A DNA stretch of 64,000 nucleotides from Margaritifera margaritifera (Eukaryota; Mollusca; Bivalvia; Unionida; Margaritiferidae). Position 1 is the first letter of the stretch. Each line of letters begins with the position of its first letter. The notes under the pieces were generated by a model. That model ran no database searches and was not told where the DNA came from. It worked only from the letters and a program-made list of their open reading frames with translations. This document shows positions 48,416 to 61,718 of the stretch, one piece after another. The stretch is from positions 124,001-188,000 of the forward strand of contig JAQPZY010000660.1 of the NCBI GenBank assembly GCA_029931535.1, in the 5' to 3' direction. The translations under genes were made by a program, and so were the position numbers.

Positions 48416-49652
48416 CTAAGATCCTCTTTTCTGTCTGCAGTGTCCTTGGCTCCTGGTGAACCTGTGCATAGGAGTGATCACCCTTGGAATGACTGTGCAG
48501 CATGACTTCCTGTTCTGGGCTGAGTTCTGTACCTTAGATGAGCCTGTATCATATATCCCTGTCTTTCCAGTACACATTTCCTGTTTTCCGGATACTTTGG
48601 ATACAAATGATGGTAAGTACAGTGTTTTATCCATTTGATCCAGTGATCTCAGAGTACTTGGTGAAAGTATACCCCCAAGTGTTTTACTTTTGTTTTCAGA
48701 GATGATCCAAGTCTGTTATTGAGTCTGTGTATTGTTGAATGCACTCTTGCCTCAAAGTTTCTTGAATAGTTGACATTTTTAGGTACGGAAACACTGATTG
48801 ATCTGTTCACAGCCTCACATTTCTGCGTGTTTGTATTAAGTTGCAGTCTTTGTACAACATCACAGGAAAGTTTCATTTTCAGCACTTCCAGGAGAATATT
48901 CTTATCACTTTCTGTCATGTTTAGATGAGTCACTTGATGAGGGCCCATTGTCTGCCATATCCATTTCATTTAGCTGTACAGTAGCTTGACCTACAATGTT
49001 GGAAGCCCTTTGCATAGATGTTCTACTAGGTGGTGGAATGTAAGAGGCTGCAAGTAGGTATCTAGCCCTGGTGTTGCCCATTGGTGTATCCTGTAGTCCA
49101 GCTTGAAACGTCATATTTACAGCAGCAGGATTTGGCCCAGGTTTAGCTGTTTTTATCTCGTCATACAGCTAATACTCATGTGACTTAAAACTGCAGTTTT
49201 TACATATCATAGTATGCTTCCAAGCAAGTCCCCATTTTGTTTCATTAGCAATTTTGAAATCAGGTCTCACATCTGTTGTCTTGATTTCCATGATGATGGA
49301 TGATATCATTCCAGATTTCCACATTTTTATTCCTACAGATCATACATGTCCCCTCATGCTGATTCACTTCTGTCTCTTTCAGGGTCAGTCTTGCTTTGGA
49401 TGATGGCCATAGAATTCTAGCAGACCCAGGTGTGCCATTACAGTCTGGTGCCACAACTGACTGGAGACCCCCACCTGTCGGCTTCGTCACTGCCATGAGA
49501 GAGAACTTGTCTGCATCCATTCTTCTGGTCACTTGAGCAGATGCAGCACTGGAACTTGGTAGAGTATCATCAGTCAGAAATCTGACCCCTTTGTTATGTG
49601 GAATATTTCCTGGTTTAAAAAAAGTTTTCTTCTTCTTGGTGTACCCTTTCAT
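48416..49652 (-). pseudogene. Mutator-like transposase remnant, unit 12
   Basis: Extended C-terminal frame; CMICRNK as in units 1 and 2. Confidence 0.75.
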
Positions 49653-50531
49653 GGTTTCAGATAAAATAACTGCATGTAAAAGTACAAGAATTATCCTCTC
49701 TCCCCCTTATATAACTGGGAAAAGGTGTGCTGCCCTGGTATCATATAACTTCACGAACTCTTCAATACCATTGGATCCCTAGCATCTAACAGCTCCTCCC
49801 CTTAAGGGGTGAAAATTACATCACTACCTTAGTTACTACCCCTAACTAGCGTATTCAGATGCTACCAGATTTCAGGTGCTACCTATTATTGACAGGCCCT
49901 GGTTTAATTACTTCACACCTGATAAGGAAAACCATTGATGTTTGTGATAAAGGATTGGAGACATGTTGCAAAAGAACAAAATTTGTCAACTTGAGTTTTT
50001 AAATTTTCATGATAATTTAATTTAAATTCAAATTTTTAACTAAAAATATGTATCATATTTTAAAATTGACTCTCCACAGAGAGTTTAGCAGCCAGGTTTA
50101 ATTTCTAGTAATTTCCAGATTTGTATGAGGACTAAAAACTAACTACAGTTTATTTCAAGTGTTTATCTTAATTAATAAATTCACCATTCAACTTTAAGTT
50201 TTGTGCATTGTTCACAGTCGGCCATTTTGAAATTCATACTGTTTGTAATACAATGGTGTCCGATAAAATTTATATGCATGCATCAAATTCATTGAAACTT
50301 TGCAGCAGTATTTCAGACACATTTATTTGAGTTTTTTTCCATTCAGGTGAAAATGTCTGACCCTGTCTGTAGATAGGTTATAAAAGTTTAAATTGTTATC
50401 CTGAGTTTATTATTGAAGGTAGATGCATGAAATTTGGACATTTTGTGTATATAACTTTTAAAAATAGAACTATGAAATGAAAAATTAAAAAATTTAAATA
50501 TTTGTAAAAATTTAAATTTAAATTAATTTTT

Positions 50532-50564
<33 letters not shown>

Positions 50565-50566
<2 letters not shown>

Positions 50567-51014
50567 GCACCCTGTGGGGTTGATACTCATTATTATCAGC
50601 ATGTATGTATTTCTACATCTTATACAAGTTACAAAGGCGGATATTTTTGAAATTCTGTCAGAGAAAATCTTGTTCAAATCTGTGCCAGCACCTAACAGTA
50701 TTTGTATACTTTGGACAGGCAATGTAACATCAAATAGGTTATATGGGCTATTGTCATATAGGGACCCTGAGACTAACATTTGGAAAAAGAAACATGTCCA
50801 TAGACTGGCATTCACAATAAAGATGAGAAGTGTAAACATTTCAAAAGAGTTAGATGCATCGCATTTATGCCACAATAGTTTGTGTGTGTGAATGCGGATC
50901 ACCTCAGCCTGGCACCCCATCATATCAACAACAAATAGGCAGTACTGCATAGGATATGGGAATTATTTTGGACATGGTGAATTTCCAAACTGCATGCTAC
51001 AGTTGAAATTGTGA
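50565..51014 (+). pseudogene. Homing endonuclease remnant, unit 13
   Basis: Same first-frame protein as unit 1. Confidence 0.75.
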
Positions 51015-51135
51015 TATGGAAAAATTACAGGTATAATGATATGCCCTGAAACCCACCCACCTACCTACATCCATATAGAAATGTACATTAGCATGACATG
51101 GCTGGCTTGCTGGTTGCATGGTTAAATGGGATTAG

Positions 51136-51172
<37 letters not shown>

Positions 51173-51449
51173 GAATAGATTTATGCATTGATGATTGTTT
51201 GTTATGAGTAAGGAGGATATAAGGAAGAAAGAGAGACTGGTCTTTATTTTATTTCACTATTCTGGTATGACAGTTTTATCTTAAATCATACATACACTAT
51301 TCCATTCATTCATTCATTCAATGCTACATTCATTCATTCATTCATTAATTCATTCAGTCAGACAGTCAGTCAGTCAGTTCATGTTATTATAGAATATGTT
51401 TGTTTGTTTGTTTGTTTGTTTATTTCTTTATTTATGTCTTGATATTCTG

Positions 51450-51556
51450 AGAAAACTGTTTCGACCTCTCCATAGGTCTCATCAGGTGGTAGCAGGTAAC
51501 ACAACTGCACATAACATGCGTTGTGTTACCTACGGATTTCCCCACGACAGTTTTCC
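51450..51556 (-). ncRNA. Hammerhead ribozyme, unit 13
   Basis: Identical to unit 1 by inspection. Confidence 0.9.
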
Positions 51557-51613
51557 TTTCTGTATTATGTGTTTTTCATTGTGTCTTTTGGGCACTGTCC
51601 TTTTGTACATGGA

Positions 51614-52850
51614 CTAAGATCCTCTTTTCTGTCTGCAGTGTCCTTGGCTCCTGGTGAACCTGTGCATAGGAGTGATCACCCTTGGAATGACTGTGCAGCA
51701 TGACTTCCTGTTCTGGGCTGAGTTCTGTACCTTAGATGAGCCTGTATCATATATCCCTGTCTTTCCAGTACACATTTCCTGTTTTCCGGATACTTTGGAT
51801 ACAAATGATGGTAAGTACAGTGTTTTATCCATTTGATCCAGTGATCTCAGAGTACTTGGTGAAAGTATACCCCCAAGTGTTTTACTTTTGTTTTCAGAGA
51901 TGATCCAAGTCTGTTATTGAGTCTGTGTATTGTTGAATGCACTCTTGCCTCAAAGTTTCTTGAATAGTTGACATTTTTAGGTACGGAAACACTGATTGAT
52001 CTGTTGACAGCCTCACATTTCTGCGTGTTTGTATTAAGTTGCAGTCTTTGTACAACATCACAGGAAAGTTTCATTTTCAGCACTTCCAGGAGAATATTCT
52101 TATCACTTTCTGTCATGTTTAGATGAGTCACTTGATGAGGGCCCATTGTCTGCCATATCCATTTCATTTAGCTGTACAGTAGCTTGACCTACAATGTTGG
52201 AAGCCCTTTGCATAGATGTTCTACTAGGTGGTGGAATGTAAGAGGCTGCAAGTAGGTATCTAGCCCTGGTGTTGCCCATTGGTGTATCCTGTAGTCCAGC
52301 TTGAAACGTCATATTTACAGCAGCAGGATTTGGCCCAGGTTTAGCTGTTTTTATCTCGTCATACAGCTAATACTCATGTGACTTAAAACTGCAGTTTTTA
52401 CATATCATAGTATGCTTCCAAGCAAGTCCCCATTTTGTTTCATTAGCAATTTTGAAATCAGGTCTCACATCTGTTGTCTTGATTTCCATGATGATGGATG
52501 ATATCATTCCAGATTTCCACATTTTTATTCATACAGATCATACATGTCCCCTCATGCTGATTCACTTCTGTCTCTTTCAGGGTCAGTCTTGCTTTGGATG
52601 ATGGCCATAGAATTCTAGCAGACCCAGGTGTGCCATTACAGTCTGGTGCCACAACTGACTGGAGACCCCCACCTGTCGGCTTCGTCACTGCCATGAGAGA
52701 GAACTTGTCTGCATCCATTCTTCTGGTCACTTGAGCAGATGCAGCACTGGAACTTGGTAGAGTATCATCAGTCAGAAATCTGACCCCTTTGTTATGTGGA
52801 ATATTTCCTGGTTTAAAAAAAGTTTTCTTCTTCTTGGTGTACCCTTTCAT
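51614..52850 (-). pseudogene. Mutator-like transposase remnant, unit 13
   Basis: Extended C-terminal frame with CTGTTGACAG, as unit 11. Confidence 0.75.
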
Positions 52851-53729
52851 GGTTTCAGATAAAATAACTGCATGTAAAAGTACAAGAATTATCCTCTCTC
52901 CCCCTTATATAACTGGGAAAAGGTGTGCTGCCCTGGTATCATATAACTTCACGAACTCTTCAATACCATTGGATCCCTAGCATCTAACAGCTCCTCCCCT
53001 TAAGGGGTGAAAATTACATCACTACCTTAGTTACTACCCCTAACTAGCGTATTCAGATGCTACCAGATTTCAGGTGCTACCTATTATTGACAGGCCCTGG
53101 TTTAATTACTTCACACCTGATAAGGAAAACCATTGATGTTTGTGATAAAGGATTGGAGACATGTTGCAAAAGAACAAAATTTGTCAACTTGAGTTTTTAA
53201 ATTTTCATGATAATTTAATTTAAATTCAAATTTTTAACTAAAAATATGTATCATATTTTAAAATTGACTCTCCACAGAGAGTTTAGCAGCCAGGTTTAAT
53301 TTCTAGTAATTTCCAGATTTGTATGAGGACTAAAAACTAACTACAGTTTATTTCAAGTGTTTATCTTAATTAATAAATTCACCATTCAACTTTAAGTTTT
53401 GTGCATTGTTCACAGTCGGCCATTTTGAAATTCATACTGTTTGTAATACAATGGTGTCCGATAAAATTTATATGCATGCATCAAATTCATTGAAACTTTG
53501 CAGCAGTATTTCAGACACATTTATTTGAGTTTTTTTCCATTCAGGTGAAAATGTCTGACCCTGTCTGTAGATAGGTTATAAAAGTTTAAATTGTTATCCT
53601 GAGTTTATTATTGAAGGTAGATGCATGAAATTTGGACATTTTGTGTATATAACTTTTAAAAATAGAACTATGAAATGAAAAATTAAAAAATTTAAATATT
53701 TGTAAAAATTTAAATTTAAATTAATTTTT

Positions 53730-53762
<33 letters not shown>

Positions 53763-53764
<2 letters not shown>

Positions 53765-54212
53765 GCACCCTGTGGGGTTGATACTCATTATTATCAGCAT
53801 GTATGTATTTCTACATCTTATACAAGTTACAAAGGCGGATATTTTTGAAATTCTGTCAGAGAAAATCTTGTTCAAATCTGTGCCAGCACCTAACAGTATT
53901 TGTATACTTTGGACAGGCAATGTAACATCAAATAGGTTATATGGGCTATTGTCATATAGGGACCCTGAGACTAACATTTGGAAAAAGAAACATGTCCATA
54001 GACTGGCATTCACAATAAAGATGAGAAGTGTAAACATTTCAAAAGAGTTAGATGCATCGCATTTATGCCACAATAGTTTGTGTGTGTGAATGCGGATCAC
54101 CTCAGCCTGGCACCCCATCATATCAACAACAAATAGGCAGTACTGCATAGGATATGGGAATTATTTTGGACATGGTGAATTTCCAAACTGCATGCTACAG
54201 TTGAAATTGTGA
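53763..54212 (+). pseudogene. Homing endonuclease remnant, unit 14
   Basis: Same first-frame protein as unit 1. Confidence 0.75.
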
Positions 54213-54333
54213 TATGGAAAAATTACAGGTATAATGATATGCCCTGAAACCCACCCACCTACCTACATCCATATAGAAATGTACATTAGCATGACATGGC
54301 TGGCTTGCTGGTTGCATGGTTAAATGGGATTAG

Positions 54334-54378
<45 letters not shown>

Positions 54379-54651
54379 AGATTTATGCATTGATGATTGT
54401 TTGTTATGAGTAAGGAGGATATAAGGAAGAAAGAGAGACTGGTCTTTATTTTATTTCACTATTCTGGTATGACAGTTTTATCTTAAATCATACATACACT
54501 ATTCCATTCATTCATTCATTCAATGCTACATTCATTCATTCATTCATTAATTCATTCAGTCAGACAGTCAGTCAGTCAGTTCATGTTATTATAGAATATG
54601 TTTGTTTGTTTGTTTGTTTGTTTATTTCTTTATTTATGTCTTGATATTCTG

Positions 54652-54758
54652 AGAAAACTGTTTCGACCTCTCCATAGGTCTCATCAGGTGGTAGCAGGTA
54701 ACACAACTGCACATAACATGCGTTGTGTTACCTACGGATTTCCCCACGACAGTTTTCC
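54652..54758 (-). ncRNA. Hammerhead ribozyme, unit 14
   Basis: Identical to unit 1 by inspection. Confidence 0.9.
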
Positions 54759-54842
54759 TTTCTGTATTATGTGTTTTTCATTGTGTCTTTTGGGCACTGT
54801 CCTTTTGTACATGGACTAAGATCCTCTTTTCTGTCTGCAGTG

Positions 54843-56052
54843 TCATTGGCTCCTGGTGAACCTGTGCATAGGAGTGATCACCCTTGGAATGACTGTGCAG
54901 CATGACTTCCTGTTCTGGGCTGAGTTCTGTACCTTAGATGAGCCTGTATCATATATCCCTGTCTTTCCAGTACACATTTCCTGTTTTCCGGATACTTTGG
55001 ATACAAATGATGGTAAGTACAGTGTTTTATCCATTTGATCCAGTGATCTCAGAGTACTTGGTGAAAGTATACCCCCAAGTGTTTTACTTTTGTTTTCAGA
55101 GATGATCCAAGTCTGTTATTGAGTCTGTGTATTGTTGAATGCACTCTTGCCTCAAAGTTTCTTGAATAGTTGACATTTTTAGGTACGGAAACACTGATTG
55201 ATCTGTTGACAGCCTCACATTTCTGCGTGTTTGTATTAAGTTGCAGTCTTTGTACAACATCACAGGAAAGTTTCATTTTCAGCACTTCCAGGAGAATATT
55301 CTTATCACTTTCTGTCATGTTTAGATGAGTCACTTGATGAGGGCCCATTGTCTGCCATATCCATTTCATTTAGCTGTACAGTAGCTTGACCTACAATGTT
55401 GGAAGCCCTTTGCATAGATGTTCTACTAGGTGGTGGAATGTAAGAGGCTGCAAGTAGGTATCTAGCCCTGGTGTTGCCCATTGGTGTATCCTGTAGTCCA
55501 GCTTGAAACGTCATATTTACAGCAGCAGGATTTGGCCCAGGTTTAGCTGTTTTTATCTCGTCATACAGCTAATACTCATGTGACTTAAAACTGCAGTTTT
55601 TACATATCATAGTATGCTTCCAAGCAAGTCCCCATTTTGTTTCATTAGCAATTTTGAAATCAGGTCTCACATCTGTTGTCTTGATTTCCATGATGATGGA
55701 TGATATCATTCCAGATTTCCACATTTTTATTCATACAGATCATACATGTCCCCTCATGCTGATTCACTTCTGTCTCTTTCAGGGTCAGTCTTGCTTTGGA
55801 TGATGGCCATAGAATTCTAGCAGACCCAGGTGTGCCATTACAGTCTGGTGCCACAACTGACTGGAGACCCCCACCTGTCGGCTTCGTCACTGCCATGAGA
55901 GAGAACTTGTCTGCATCCATTCTTCTGGTCACTTGAGCAGATGCAGCACTGGAACTTGGTAGAGTATCATCAGTCAGAAATCTGACCCCTTTGTTATGTG
56001 GAATATTTCCTGGTTTAAAAAAAGTTTTCTTCTTCTTGGTGTACCCTTTCAT
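54843..56052 (-). pseudogene. Mutator-like transposase remnant, unit 14
   Basis: C-terminal frame ends at FTRSQ again, with CTGTTGACAG. Confidence 0.75.
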
Positions 56053-56931
56053 GGTTTCAGATAAAATAACTGCATGTAAAAGTACAAGAATTATCCTCTC
56101 TCCCCCTTATATAACTGGGAAAAGGTGTGCTGCCCTGGTATCATATAACTTCACGAACTCTTCAATACCATTGGATCCCTAGCATCTAACAGCTCCTCCC
56201 CTTAAGGGGTGAAAATTACATCACTACCTTAGTTACTACCCCTAACTAGCGTATTCAGATGCTACCAGATTTCAGGTGCTACCTATTATTGACAGGCCCT
56301 GGTTTAATTACTTCACACCTGATAAGGAAAACCATTGATGTTTGTGATAAAGGATTGGAGACATGTTGCAAAAGAACAAAATTTGTCAACTTGAGTTTTT
56401 AAATTTTCATGATAATTTAATTTAAATTCAAATTTTTAACTAAAAATATGTATCATATTTTAAAATTGACTCTCCACAGAGAGTTTAGCAGCCAGGTTTA
56501 ATTTCTAGTAATTTCCAGATTTGTATGAGGACTAAAAACTAACTACAGTTTATTTCAAGTGTTTATCTTAATTAATAAATTCACCATTCAACTTTAAGTT
56601 TTGTGCATTGTTCACAGTCGGCCATTTTGAAATTCATACTGTTTGTAATACAATGGTGTCCGATAAAATTTATATGCATGCATCAAATTCATTGAAACTT
56701 TGCAGCAGTATTTCAGACACATTTATTTGAGTTTTTTTCCATTCAGGTGAAAATGTCTGACCCTGTCTGTAGATAGGTTATAAAAGTTTAAATTGTTATC
56801 CTGAGTTTATTATTGAAGGTAGATGCATGAAATTTGGACATTTTGTGTATATAACTTTTAAAAATAGAACTATGAAATGAAAAATTAAAAAATTTAAATA
56901 TTTGTAAAAATTTAAATTTAAATTAATTTTT

Positions 56932-56964
<33 letters not shown>

Positions 56965-56966
<2 letters not shown>

Positions 56967-57414
56967 GCACCCTGTGGGGTTGATACTCATTATTATCAGC
57001 ATGTATGTATTTCTACATCTTATACAAGTTACAAAGGCGGATATTTTTGAAATTCTGTCAGAGAAAATCTTGTTCAAATCTGTGCCAGCACCTAACAGTA
57101 TTTGTATACTTTGGACAGGCAATGTAACATCAAATAGGTTATATGGGCTATTGTCATATAGGGACCCTGAGACTAACATTTGGAAAAAGAAACATGTCCA
57201 TAGACTGGCATTCACAATAAAGATGAGAAGTGTAAACATTTCAAAAGAGTTAGATGCATCGCATTTATGCCACAATAGTTTGTGTGTGTGAATGCGGATC
57301 ACCTCAGCCTGGCACCCCATCATATCAACAACAAATAGGCAGTACTGCATAGGATATGGGAATTATTTTGGACATGGTGAATTTCCAAACTGCATGCTAC
57401 AGTTGAAATTGTGA
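56965..57414 (+). pseudogene. Homing endonuclease remnant, unit 15
   Basis: Same first-frame protein as unit 1. Confidence 0.75.
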
Positions 57415-57535
57415 TATGGAAAAATTACAGGTATAATGATATGCCCTGAAACCCACCCACCTACCTACATCCATATAGAAATGTACATTAGCATGACATG
57501 GCTGGCTTGCTGGTTGCATGGTTAAATGGGATTAG

Positions 57536-57580
<45 letters not shown>

Positions 57581-57857
57581 AGATTTATGCATTGATGATT
57601 GTTTGTTATGAGTAAGGAGGATATAAGGAAGAAAGAGAGACTGGTCTTTATTTTATTTCACTATTCTGGTATGACAGTTTTATCTTAAATCATACATACA
57701 CTATTCCATTCATTCATTCATTCAATGCTACATTCATTCATTCATTCATTAATTCATTCAGTCAGACAGTCAGTCAGTCAGTTCATGTTATTATAGAATA
57801 TGTTTGTTTGTTTGTTTGTTTGTTTGTTTATTTCTTTATTTATGTCTTGATATTCTG

Positions 57858-57964
57858 AGAAAACTGTTTCGACCTCTCCATAGGTCTCATCAGGTGGTAG
57901 CAGGTAACACAACTGCACATAACATGCGTTGTGTTACCTACGGATTTCCCCACGACAGTTTTCC
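57858..57964 (-). ncRNA. Hammerhead ribozyme, unit 15
   Basis: Identical to unit 1 by inspection. Confidence 0.9.
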
Positions 57965-58048
57965 TTTCTGTATTATGTGTTTTTCATTGTGTCTTTTGGG
58001 CACTGTCCTTTTGTACATGGACTAAGATCCTCTTTTCTGTCTGCAGTG

Positions 58049-59258
58049 TCATTGGCTCCTGGTGAACCTGTGCATAGGAGTGATCACCCTTGGAATGACT
58101 GTGCAGCATGACTTCCTGTTCTGGGCTGAGTTCTGTACCTTAGATGAGCCTGTATCATATATCCCTGTCTTTCCAGTACACATTTCCTGTTTTCCGGATA
58201 CTTTGGATACAAATGATGGTAAGTACAGTGTTTTATCCATTTGATCCAGTGATCTCAGAGTACTTGGTGAAAGTATACCCCCAAGTGTTTTACTTTTGTT
58301 TTCAGAGATGATCCAAGTCTGTTATTGAGTCTGTGTATTGTTGAATGCACTCTTGCCTCAAAGTTTCTTGAATAGTTGACATTTTTAGGTACGGAAAGAC
58401 TGATTGATCTGTTGACAGCCTCACATTTCTGCGTGTTTGTATTAAGTTGCAGTCTTTGTACAACATCACAGGAAAGTTTCATTTTCAGCACTTCCAGGAG
58501 AATATTCTTATCACTTTCTGTCATGTTTAGATGAGTCACTTGATGAGGGCCCATTGTCTGCCATATCCATTTCATTTAGCTGTACAGTAGCTTGACCTAC
58601 AATGTTGGAAGCCCTTTGCATAGATGTTCTACTAGGTGGTGGAATGTAAGAGGCTGCAAGTAGGTATCTAGCCCTGGTGTTGCCCATTGGTGTATCCTGT
58701 AGTCCAGCTTGAAACGTCATATTTACAGCAGCAGGATTTGGCCCAGGTTTAGCTGTTTTTATCTCGTCATACAGCTAATACTCATGTGACTTAAAACTGC
58801 AGTTTTTACATATCATAGTATGCTTCCAAGCAAGTCCCCATTTTGTTTCATTAGCAATTTTGAAATCAGGTCTCAGATCTGTTGTCTTGATTTCCATGAT
58901 GATGGATGATATCATTCCAGATTTCCACATTTTTATTCATACAGATCATACATGTCCCCTCATGCTGATTCACTTCTGTCTCTTTCAGGGTCAGTCTTGC
59001 TTTGGATGATGGCCATAGAATTCTAGCAGACCCAGGTGTGCCATTACAGTCTGGTGCCACAACTGACTGGAGACCCCCACCTGTCGGCTTCGTCACTGCC
59101 ATGAGAGAGAACTTGTCTGCATCCATTCTTCTGGTCACTTGAGCAGATGCAGCACTGGAACTTGGTAGAGTATCATCAGTCAGAAATCTGACCCCTTTGT
59201 TATGTGGAATATTTCCTGGTTTAAAAAAAGTTTTCTTCTTCTTGGTGTACCCTTTCAT
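58049..59258 (-). pseudogene. Mutator-like transposase remnant, unit 15
   Basis: Shares NRSISLSVPKN and DNRSET with unit 16 only. Confidence 0.75.
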
Positions 59259-60595
59259 GGTTTCAGATAAAATAACTGCATGTAAAAGTACAAGAATTAT
59301 CCTCTCTCCCCCTTATATAGCTGGGAAAAGGTGTGCTGCCCTGGTATCATATAACTTCACGAACTCTTCAATACCATTGGATCCCTAGCATCTAACAGCT
59401 CCTCCCCTTAAGGGGTGAAAATTACATCACTACCTTAGTTACTACCCCTAACTAGCGTATTCAGATGCTACCAGATTTCAGGTGCTACCTATTATTGACA
59501 GGCCCTGGTTTAATTACTTCACACCTGATAAGGAAAACCATTGATGTTTGTGATAAAGGATTGGAGACATGTTGCAAAAGAACAAAATTTGTCAACTTGA
59601 GTTTTTAAATTTTCATGATAATTTAATTTAAATTCAAATTTTTAACTAAAAATATGTATCATATTTTAAAATTGACTCTCCACAGAGAGTTTAGCAGCCA
59701 GGTTTAATTTCTAGTAATTTCCAGATTTGTATGAGGACTAAAAACTAACTACAGTTTATTTCAAGTGTTTATCTTAATTAATAAATTCACCATTCAACTT
59801 TAAGTTTTGTGCATTGTTCACAGTTGGCCATTTTGAAATTCATACTGTTTGTAATACAATGGTGTCCGATAAAATTTATATGCATGCATCAAATTCATTG
59901 AAACTTTGCAGCAGTATTTCAGACACATTTATTTGAGTTTTTTTCCATTCAGGTGAAAATGTCTGACCCTGATAGGAATCAGGACACAATTAATACTTCC
60001 GGTTCAGTACCTACGAATGTAGTCCGAGTCTATTTTTAGATCCTTTTTTCCTCTCTCATTTTGGTGGTGATGTATGCATTAGATTTAGTCATTCTTAGTA
60101 TTGATTTAAAGGAAATTGGTTATTGTTTAGAATATGAGCATTATAGTGTGGTTGTCTGTGTGTATTTTGGCGACAGTGCACAGTGAGTAATGAGGCATTG
60201 GTGCTGATCCGGAAGTGAAATCTGTGACTCATTGCACGTTGCTTTGTTTACAGTCCAGCCATTCACAAGAATGCCGGTTAACCTTTGACAAGAACTTCAG
60301 CGTGAGTTCATCTTTGAAGATACTTTACAGCAACATATGATTTATTAGGATTTGGACACAGTGGAAAGTTCAGTACTGACAAACAAATGTAGAGACTATA
60401 TAGGAAAATTAATTGTGGTCTGATTCCTGTCTGTAGATAGGTTATAAAAGTTTAAATTGTTATCCTGAGTTTATTATTGAAGGTAGATGCATGAAATTTG
60501 GACATTTTGTGTATATAACTTTTAAAAATAGAACTATGAAATGAAAAATTAAAAAATTTAAATATTTGTAAAAATTTAAATTTAAATTAATTTTT

Positions 60596-60630
<35 letters not shown>

Positions 60631-60632
<2 letters not shown>

Positions 60633-61080
60633 GCACCCTGTGGGGTTGATACTCATTATTATCAGCATGTATGTATTTCTACATCTTATACAAGTTACAA
60701 AGGCGGATATTTTTGAAATTCTGTCAGAGAAAATCTTGTTCAAATCTGTGCCAGCACCTAACAGTATTTGTATACTTTGGACAGGCAATGTAACATCAAA
60801 TAGGTTATATGGGCTATTGTCATATAGGGACCCTGAGACTAACATTTGGAAAAAGAAACATGTCCATAGACTGGCATTCACAATAAAGATGAGAAGTGTA
60901 AACATTTCAAAAGAGTTAGATGCATCGCATTTATGCCACAATAGTTTGTGTGTGTGAATGCGGATCACCTCAGCCTGGCACCCCATCATATCAACAACAA
61001 ATAGGCAGTACTGCATAGGATATGGGAATTATTTTGGACATGGTGAATTTCCAAACTGCATGCTACAGTTGAAATTGTGA
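60631..61080 (+). pseudogene. Homing endonuclease remnant, unit 16
   Basis: Same first-frame protein as unit 1. Confidence 0.75.
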
Positions 61081-61201
61081 TATGGAAAAATTACAGGTAT
61101 AATGATATGCCCTGAAACCCACCCACCTACCTACATCCATATAGAAATGTACATTAGCATGACATGGCTGGCTTGCTGGTTGCATGGTTAAATGGGATTA
61201 G

Positions 61202-61250
<49 letters not shown>

Positions 61251-61527
61251 GAATAGATTTATGCATTGATGATTGTTTGTTATGAGTAAGGAGGATATAA
61301 GGAAGAAAGAGAGACTGGTCTTTATTTTATTTCACTATTCTGGTATGACAGTTTTATCTTAAATCATACATACACTATTCCATTCATTCATTCATTCAAT
61401 GCTACATTCATTCATTCATTCATTAATTCATTCAGTCAGACAGTCAGTCAGTCAGTTCATGTTATTATAGAATATGTTTGTTTGTTTGTTTGTTTGTTTA
61501 TTTCTTTATTTATGTCTTGATATTCTG

Positions 61528-61634
61528 AGAAAACTGTTTCGACCTCTCCATAGGTCTCATCAGGTGGTAGCAGGTAACACAACTGCACATAACATGCGTT
61601 GTGTTACCTACGGATTTCCCCACGACAGTTTTCC
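61528..61634 (-). ncRNA. Hammerhead ribozyme, unit 16
   Basis: Identical to unit 1 by inspection. Confidence 0.9.
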
Positions 61635-61718
61635 TTTCTGTATTATGTGTTTTTCATTGTGTCTTTTGGGCACTGTCCTTTTGTACATGGACTAAGATCC
61701 TCTTTTCTGTCTGCAGTG

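Larger units (their letters stand above)
47170..50366. repeat. Tandem repeat unit 12 (short form)
   Basis: A short unit with the TTCCTACAG variant otherwise seen only in units 1 and 2. This points to sequence exchange or an ancestral variant. Confidence 0.97.
50367..53564. repeat. Tandem repeat unit 13 (short form)
   Basis: Combines TGTCCTTGG with CTGTTGACAG and ends its GATT tract with GATGAATAG, unlike units 10-12 and 14. Confidence 0.97.
53565..56766. repeat. Tandem repeat unit 14 (short form)
   Basis: Last of the short run. It carries TGTCATTGG with CTGTTGACAG, the combination of the long units 15 and 16 that follow. Confidence 0.97.
56767..60430. repeat. Tandem repeat unit 15 (long form)
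   Basis: Clear sister of unit 16: both have GGAAAGACTG, TCTCAGATC and TATAGCTGGG, which no other unit has. Confidence 0.97.
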
